Assembly: GCA_964017065.1 (NCBI GenBank)
Contig: OZ024783.1
Location: 15,980,902-16,044,901 of the forward strand
Source: Haliclona indistincta
Taxonomy: Eukaryota; Porifera; Demospongiae; Haplosclerida; Chalinidae
Reading direction: 5' to 3'
DNA: 64,000 bases
Part shown: in pieces, positions 53,901 through 62,900 of the stretch
How the letters are laid out: every line of letters begins with the position of its first letter
How positions within the stretch are numbered: the first letter of the stretch is position 1
Translations under genes and position numbers: made by a program
Notes under the pieces: model-generated
The model's input: the letters and a program-made list of their open reading frames with translations, nothing else
Told to the model about the DNA's origin: nothing
Database searches by the model: none

Positions 53901-56900
53901 GTCCAGCCTCCCTCTCCTCCACAGTTGGTCCCCTCCATGTCACAGTAGACCTGCACTAGTGAGCCATTGGGAGCAGTTATCTGGTAGTAGCCTGAGGGAG
54001 CTGATGGGAAGCAGTGAAGGATCTCTTGACAAGATCTGTTCCTGGGAGGGTTGCAACCTGGAGGACCCAGCTGCTGGTGGACATGCCTAAGAGCTTCTGC
54101 CAATTGCTCATCTTGCAGTGGGTCATACTGACCACACTCAGAGGATACTCTAGCAGGATAGGTGACTGGAGTGAACCCACTCACCACACTAACACCACCA
54201 GCCAGCAGTAGATAGTATAGATAGCAGTAGATCACTAGTTTAACCGCCATTCTCTTATAGTATCATATAAGTTGCTTAATAGTTCCAACACTGTAACTAA
54301 TATAATTATTTTGTTTTGAGCTGACTTGTTGACACAATGATCAAACATGTTCGCCAGGAAAAATCTTGTAAAAATGATGTACTAACAAGTACACTACATG
54401 TACACTACATGTACACTGGTATATCAAAGTAATGCAGTGATTGTAGTCTTGTTCATACTTCTATTTGACGTTCGAAAAGCGAACTTTGAACAAACTCAAA
54501 CAGCGCTATGAACACTAAGCTGCCTTCCATAGAATAGGTTATGCTATGGCACTGGTTTTTGGCATCTTAGGCCTGCTCGAACTCGCCATCTGCATGAAAG
54601 CAGCTAATGATCACCAGGACTGTAACCTTATCAATAGGCATTCTATTGATGTCTTAATCAATTCTAACAAGGAGAGAGTTCAAATCAATGTCATGTATGT
54701 ATACCACAGCTCAATGAATTCCTAGAATTGGTCAGTTAGCATGAAAAATTACCTTAAAATCACAATTATTTTCTCTTGGAAGTCCATGTAACGTCTTGAC
54801 GATGATCATAGTTAAAGCATGTGTTTTGGACAGTTTTAAAAAGAGAAGAAACGTTTATGCTACATAAACTTTTGGGACATTCGTCGAAAAAAACCTGAGT
54901 CTGCTTAGTTGCTGATTTATGCTTATAAATACTTTAGACTAACAACTACAGGATTCAGAGCGCCTTGGGAATTGAAATCCATAGCTTCAGCTAGTCCAGT
55001 AGTGGTCTTGATTGATCATCGGAAGAGAATAATTGACCGGATTAAAATGCCTCAGTCCCTCGATTTTATGCAGTTCATTAGCCAGGAAACAGTACAACAA
55101 GTGTGCATGATATCGACGGGAAAAGTTCATCGACAAACTGCAGTTTGACATCGTTTCAACAGACAAGCATGCCCGTCTTCTCATGGTTGGCTGCAAAACG
55201 TTTCACTGGAATCTTCCAGCTGGTTTCTCTCACGGACTAGGGTTCTAGTTCATGAAGATCCTCATCGACCATGATGCAGGTGTTTGCTCAAGCGTCTCGC
55301 GCAGCCTTGGTTTAGCCATCGATCACTGATAACTGCACATGTGATCGAGGGAGGCATGCATGACTCCTGCGTCAGAATTAGGCAGACGAAGATCTGTATG
55401 CATCATAGAATCACGTGCCTGTCACGTTACTTCGCACAGAGTGTTAATTTGTATGTTCGACTCTCTCTACATTATTTACTCTTCCTAATGTCTAATGTGA
55501 CATAATCTAGTTGGCTGTCACAAGAATGAATACATGGCCATCCTGTGAGAACATTCCATTATCATATGATCATAAGATTTAAAAAAACTCTTCAGTGTAA
55601 ACACTTGAACACATACGCTACAAGAAAATAAAAAGATTTCTAACGAAATCAAAAGGATGTAGGGATATAGAAATCTGCTACTGGTCCACAATGTAAACCA
55701 ACAAGGAGCAAGCATGGAATGGTAACACGATTGACTTGCTAACAGACCATAGATCCCAACATCAGTGGCTGTACATAAGATTTTGATTTTCATACAAGCT
55801 GAATTCATGTCAGGTGTCAGTCAACAGCAACTAGCTGGACTGCTACAGCAGCCACTGATGTAGGGATCTACGGTCTGTTAGCAAGTCAATCGTGTTACCA
55901 TTCCATGCTTGCTCCTTGTTGGTTTACATTGTGGACCAGTAGCAGATTTCTATATCCCTACATCCTTTTGATTTCGTTAGAAATCTTTTTATTTTCTTGT
56001 TTGTGTCCTTTTTTCTCGTTTTTCAGTGAGTTTCAAATTTTTGGTGGTGCAGTTCGAATTCAGCAATATAATGTATCTCTTTGATATTCCACCATTGGTT
56101 TGGTTTGCTGTTGTTGATAATTGCTTTTTAACTTGTAGTTCCTAAATACTGAAACTAGCTCATGCATTCATGCATGCTGCAGGATTGCTCTGCATACGAG
56201 CCCGCCCACTCTGGTTTAGAAATTTCTGCATGGCTGAGATACTATCTGGCAAACAGCAGAACGATGATACTACACGAGCTTACTCGGTGAGTTGTTCTTC
56301 GAAGACTCCAGACGCCAATATGCGCTCTCTATACGGCGATACTCTACTAATGAATTCGTGTGGTTGGTCACGTGCGTATTACGTAATCACAATAATTATG
56401 GCGTCAAACACTTAGCTGACAACTGTTCGTGATCGTGAACTCATCAAATTTATATCGTCGTTTCGCTAAAAACTAAGTTCAAAAGGCACATGCCAGGAGA
56501 ATTTCACGACTGTTCGTGGGTGTTTTGGTCTCGGCACTGCTTACGTAAAGGTGCTAGGCAAGTGGAAGAAGAAAGAAGAAGAAAACGAAGATGACGAAAC
56601 TCGATTTTCACCGTTTCCAGGTTCGTCACTTTAGCAACAATTTCAAGCAATCTCCTTGCTACTGTAAGATGGGGCAACGCCAGAGAGCAGATCTAAGTGT
56701 CTTTCGACGTATAAAATTCATAACCAGGCGAAATATCTGCGTTTGAACGCTAATACATTGTATGTAGCCGCCATCTTGTTTTCTCGTTCATCCCTACATA
56801 GGGAGTCACTACCGTGCCTCCCTAATAGACACCATTCAGTAACAGTGCTACTAGAAGTAGTTATAAGATAGACAACAGTATTGGACAGTGAAGATAACAG

Positions 56901-59900
56901 CACTCACTGAGCTTCAGTAATTATGCCAAGGTGGGCGGAGCCACGTAGGCATACAGTAGTCTGTTCGTCTGTGTGTGTGTGTGTTCGCAATGCGTATCTC
57001 AGCAACCGCTTGCTACTAAGCGCTGAAATCAGCAACACCAGTAGATCTCAGTAGTTTATGAAAAACAAATTTGGCAGAATTGCGATTAAATGCTTTGTTT
57101 TCGAGTTATGGCGTGATTTGCTCGCCTGGACTGCCGTTGCTCGCGTTCGGGCTTCCTTCAGAGACAGTACTGTCCACAGCTGGCTACATCACGCTTGATC
57201 TATGACAGTGCAGCTCATACGACTCCATAAGCAGCAATGAAACTAGCGAGCGAAAGCGTCTTCAGACTCATCTTGCTCGTCGAGTGAGCCTGAGCGAGCA
57301 AGCGTTGATACAGTCTATGCAGGTCAGTCTTCAGTAAACAGCTTGTAATTTTATTACAACAGCTTGTACGATGCATTTTAGCTACATGTACTCTATGCTG
57401 CTACAATCCATTGTTCTGCTGCTTGCATGCAGCCATAGTTCTGCTGCTTCAGTTCTGCTGCTTGCATGCTTCCATGGTTCTGCTGCTTGCATGCTTCCAT
57501 GCATGGTTCTGCTGCTTGCATGCTTCCATAGTTCTGCTGCTTGCATGCTCAAGTTGCATGATACTGTTTTGATGCTTCCATGGATCTACTGCATGCATAC
57601 GTGCTGTCATATGCATCTGCTAATTGCATGCTAGCATACATGCTACTGCACCAAGGCATTTGCACCTTTGGTGCTTTATTTCTACAGCACACTTGGGCGG
57701 TCACCATGTGCACATACCAGGCACAACATGTAGGAGTACTATCGACAAGCTACAAGCTCTGTCTACAAGCTCTGGAGACAAGTGAAAGTTACAGAATAAC
57801 AGTAGATGGATTGCAAGTCGGTTAAAACCCGGGTAAGAAGTGCCGAGGTGGATTATTATGTCGCCATCAGATAGACCATGATGATGAGATGATGATTCAT
57901 CATCTCGAATCGCCTTAAAGATCAGATGGTTGACTTTGCTGCAAAAAAACGCATAGCCATTAAAAACTATTAGAAAACCGTTCACATTATACTTATATTT
58001 TCTTTGCACACAACATCACTATGTCATCAACATCCATAGCTGGTCTATCCTCTAAAGTTTGATCTTGCAATTGATTATTTCTAGTCACAACGACAGCAAG
58101 GCTGGCTGGGAAATACACAAAGACCACATCAAACGATACAAGAATCAAATCTTTGTTTTCTGAAGAATTCTTCCCTAATGATGGTGACATGCCTATTAAA
58201 GGAGCTTAGTACCGTATAGCCGGTTATTTTCGACAGTCAAATATTTCGTTTATAAAATTTTAGATTGGATCTAATTTTCGACGCGCACTCGCTGTTTGAA
58301 AATAAAATCTTGGCTAAAATTTATTGCCCATCAATGGCGTCGAAATGTTGGAGAACTGTTTAGTCGCTAAACCACGCCAGCCACGTTTATGATTGTTAAG
58401 TGGAACCATAGAGTCGAAGAGAAGTTGCTGTACCACGGTGTCCGCCTTTCGCTTATACCGTGCGAGTAGTCTCTCGCGTGCAGCAGTACGCATGGGCCAG
58501 ACACTTCTATCGCGGCATCAAGCTAACCGCTCAGTGCTACCGTCAGATTCTGGTAAGAAGCGTTGGAAGTGGGCTCTAGCCTCGATCTGTTCACTTGTGT
58601 TTGCACGAGAAAATTTTCAGTCTTCAAAATTTTTGGTATGGTTCACATTTTCGTAGATTTAATTTCTCGATGATCGAAAATAATGGAAAATAACCGGCTA
58701 TACGGTATTATAGAGAGATGATATAGATATTGGAAAGTTGACAAACAAGGTGATTGGTCTCAGTGCTATATCTACTGCTGGTTGATGCATCTTCGATATT
58801 TTTATCGTCGCGTGCTTCGATTTCTCTTGCAAAAAAATTTCGATGAAACCTCAGTTCAAATCTCTTATTCACAAGTTAACATAATATAACAACAGAAATA
58901 CCGTACAGCATAGACTAAATACTGTTAAGCACTACAAACAATTCTTAGACAAAAGCACAAATCATAGCAAAATACAATTTCACTATTTTTTGCAAAGACA
59001 AGACTGTGAAATTAGCGTATAAATAGCTCGATCAATTCAAGACGAATATCTTCATCATTAATTCCTACATTTCCACACACTCTCAGTTCAATGTCCTCAG
59101 TGGTGGTCTCACTGAGTGTCTTGTTGAACCACGGCATGTTGGGGTGAGTACAGCAGGGAGCCTCCACACCAGGACATTGCTGACCATCCCATAGTGTGTC
59201 ATTGGAATATAAGACACCATGAACACAGCAACTGCCATCATTGCCACCAGTCTCACAGTAGTAGTCATTACCAACAAATGGAGGAGGAACTAATCCACTA
59301 TCACTGTTACAAGGACAAACAAATTCTGGATTTGCTGAAAGCTTTAATCCATTAGCATAAGTCCAGATGTGCTTGCGTGGAGCACTGCCATACGTGATAG
59401 ACACACCATCAACATATGCTTTGTCAATAGATAAGCCAAAGCGATAATAAGATTTAAAAGCTTCTGGTGTACCAAACTGATAGCCTCGTACTTGTCCACA
59501 TACTATAGAGTAGCTTAGGCCCAGTGTGGAGAACACTGCACTCTGACATCCTATTATATTTCTCCTTCCACAGAGAGTTTGTCCTGAGTGTGTCCGCTTT
59601 TTCAGTTTCAGAGGGCAGGTGGCACCAGACTGTGACATGTTGACATAGGCCACTCTCGTCCAGCCTCCCTCTCCTCCACAGTTGGTCCCCTCCATGTCAC
59701 AGTAGACCTGCACTAGTGAGCCATTGGGAGCAGTTATCTGGTAGTAGCCTGAGGGAGCTGATGGGAAGCATTGAAGAATCTCCTGACAAGATCTGTTCAT
59801 GGGAGAAACACAGTCCAGGTCCAGCTGGCTAAGAGCCTCTGTCAACTGTTCATCCTGCAGTGGGTCATACTGACCACACTCAGAGGATACTCTAGCAGGA

Positions 59901-62900
59901 TAGGTGACTGGAGTGAACCCACTCACTACACTAATACCACCAGCCAGCAGTAGATAGTACACAAAGACAGCCATCTCAGTTTCAACTATTCCAGGAACAT
60001 AATTATAACACTGTCTATGGGTCACCTAAAGGTCAACAATTACACAATGTATGATGTTAAGGATGTAGATATACACCCACAATGTAATAATTATGTATTT
60101 TGGCTTGGTTGCTAGGGTATTGTATCTCAGAATGTACTGCTAAGAATCAAACACCGGTATGCTACAGTACTGGCAAGAGCAGTGCACAATGCAGACTATG
60201 AGCGCTATAGTGCTACGACAGCAGCGCCACACAGGCGGATAAATACAGCGTTTACGTTAATAAACCTCGCGCAAACTTGGTTGCAGAAGTTCAAATTCGG
60301 CTTATAATTATACTTATAAGACAGTAACAGAGAGCTTTTTCTTGTGGGTTACCTGGAAGCATAATTTCAGATATTGTTGTACCAGTGCATGGCATCACTG
60401 TTGTTCTACTCACAAGCACTTTATTAGGAAAAGGGCTCTGTTGCAGTCTTCAGCTACAAGTTTATATTGTATATAGTCCAAGTCCGATTCCAGTTTGAAG
60501 TCCAATTTTATTGAATAATGCCTTGAAGTATTGCATGTAAAGTAGGTGTGGTCAAGAATTTTTCCCTACTCTACAAATGCCGCATGGTATTTTCACATGA
60601 TCACGCCGAGTTTCTCCAGAAGAAACTTTCTTCTAGCTCCTCGCCGCCGAAAATTCTTGTGAAAGTAATACGTATTCGAGAACACACAATAATAATTATA
60701 TAGCACATGTGACAGAATAATCAGAATACGAATTTCATTAGCGGTCCTGTTCCATGCAACACCTACCTGCATAAGGTACTTGCTATAGGTGAAGCACACT
60801 ATTAGCACTAATCACTACAATGTAATTAAACAACTTGCAAACAACTGTGGTTTTGTATACAATCTAAATGTACATCATAATCACTGTTGTCTTGTAATAA
60901 TAATGTTCTCACTACATTGTCACTTACAAGATTAATGGAGTAAGAATCTTACCACATCACAATGACACACATGTATGCTAGTAAGCAAAAGCAAATTGTC
61001 TAGCTGCCACAAGGGTCACGCATACCAGGACACCTGTGCACCAAGCAGGTACTGTGTGCCAGTGCTGCGCAATCTTCTGGAGCCGGGCAAGGAACTCGCA
61101 GGAGCACCAACTGCGCCTCTCGCTGCAGGTGTGCATGGGCACTCGAAGTCCCACCAACGCCTTTAGTGATCAATGAGACACAGCCAGTGGACTTTGCTCC
61201 CCAGTACAAGACCTAGTACCCGTTTTATAGATGAGTGGGCTGGAGTACTTGTGATGTTTTTTGTTCCTCCTGCTCTGGGATTCGAACCACCAGTGGGTGG
61301 GTGCCCTGGTAGTTCAACGTTCAATTGGCGGAGTCTAGGGCTTATAACCCAGAGGACACTGGTTCGAATCCCAGAGCAGGAGGAAAAAACATCTCATGTA
61401 ATTTTACTAGTAGAAACGCAATGACACACATGTACCGTATTTCCTCGAATAGAAGCCGCCTCCGAATAGACGCCGGTCCTGTTTATAAGCCGGAGGTGTA
61501 ACGGTAACTTACAGTATTAGAGGCCGGGTCTTGAATTAACGCCGGGTCATAAACATTGTGGTACCGCCCACAGTCAATTATCACGACCTTGTCCACGTGT
61601 GCGCATTCGTCGAAGAGAAAAAGCTATGATACCACCTTGCCAGATCGACAGATAGCTCTTCTCCAATACTAGGCATCCAAGATGCTTTGTAGGTATGATG
61701 CCCTCTTACTGCGCTTTCCTTTTCATATGCGTTACGAACAGCTACTCGTCGACTACCTGCCATTGTAATTTTTATGTACGAAAAATTGGACATCTACAAA
61801 GGCTTCGACAAACATTAAGTAATAAACGCCGGCCTCGATTAGAGGCCGGTCCTGTTTAGACGCCGGGGTAAAAACTTGCTGGAAGGAAATAGACGCCCGG
61901 GCTTCTATTCGAGGAAATACGGTATACTAGTAGAACCGCAATGACACACATGTATACTAGTAGAACCGCAATGACACACATGTATACTAGTAGAACCGCA
62001 ATGACACACATGTATACCAGTAGAACCGCAATGACACACATGTATACTAGTAGAACCGCAATGACACACATGTATACCAGTAGAACCGCAATGACACACA
62101 TGTATACTAGTAGAACCGCAATGACACACATGTATACCAGTAGAACCGCAATGACACACATGTATACTAGTAGAACCGCAATGACACACATGCATACTAG
62201 TAGAACCGCAATGACACACATGTATACTAGTAGAACCGCAATGACACACATGCATACTAGTAGAACCGCAATGACACACATGTATACTAGTAGAACCGCA
62301 ATGACACACATGCATACTAGTAGAACCGCAATGACACACATGTATACTAGTAGAACCGCAATGACACACATGTATACTAGTAGAACCACAATGACACACA
62401 TGTATACTAGTAGAACCGCAATGACACACATGCATACTAGTAGAACCGCAATGACACACATGTATACTAGTAGAACCGCAATGACACACATGTATACTAG
62501 TAGAACCGCAATGACACACATGTATACTAGTAGAACCGCAATGACACACATGTATACTAGTAGAACCGCAATGACACACATACATACTAGTAGAACTGCA
62601 ATGACACACTTGTATACTAGTAGAACCGCAATGACACACTTGTATACTAGTAGAACCGCAATGACACACATGTATACTAGTAGAACCGCAATGACACACA
62701 TGTATACTAGTAGAACCGCAATGACACACATGCATACTAGTAGAACTGCAATGACACACATGTATACCAGTAGAACCGTAATGACACACATGGATACTAG
62801 TAGAACCGCAATGACACACATGTATACTAGTAGAACCGCAATGACACACATGCATACTAGTAGAACCGCAATGACACACATGTATACTAGTATAGAACCA

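Noticed and set aside
57371..57634. Plus-strand frame of 87 codons with LLLACFHSSAACM repeats
   Set aside because: Follows directly from the 24-bp minisatellite; no homologue or splice context.
61305..61380. A functional tRNA-Ile (UAU)
   Set aside because: The B-box and an anticodon-like loop are present, but the T-stem and acceptor stem do not pair.
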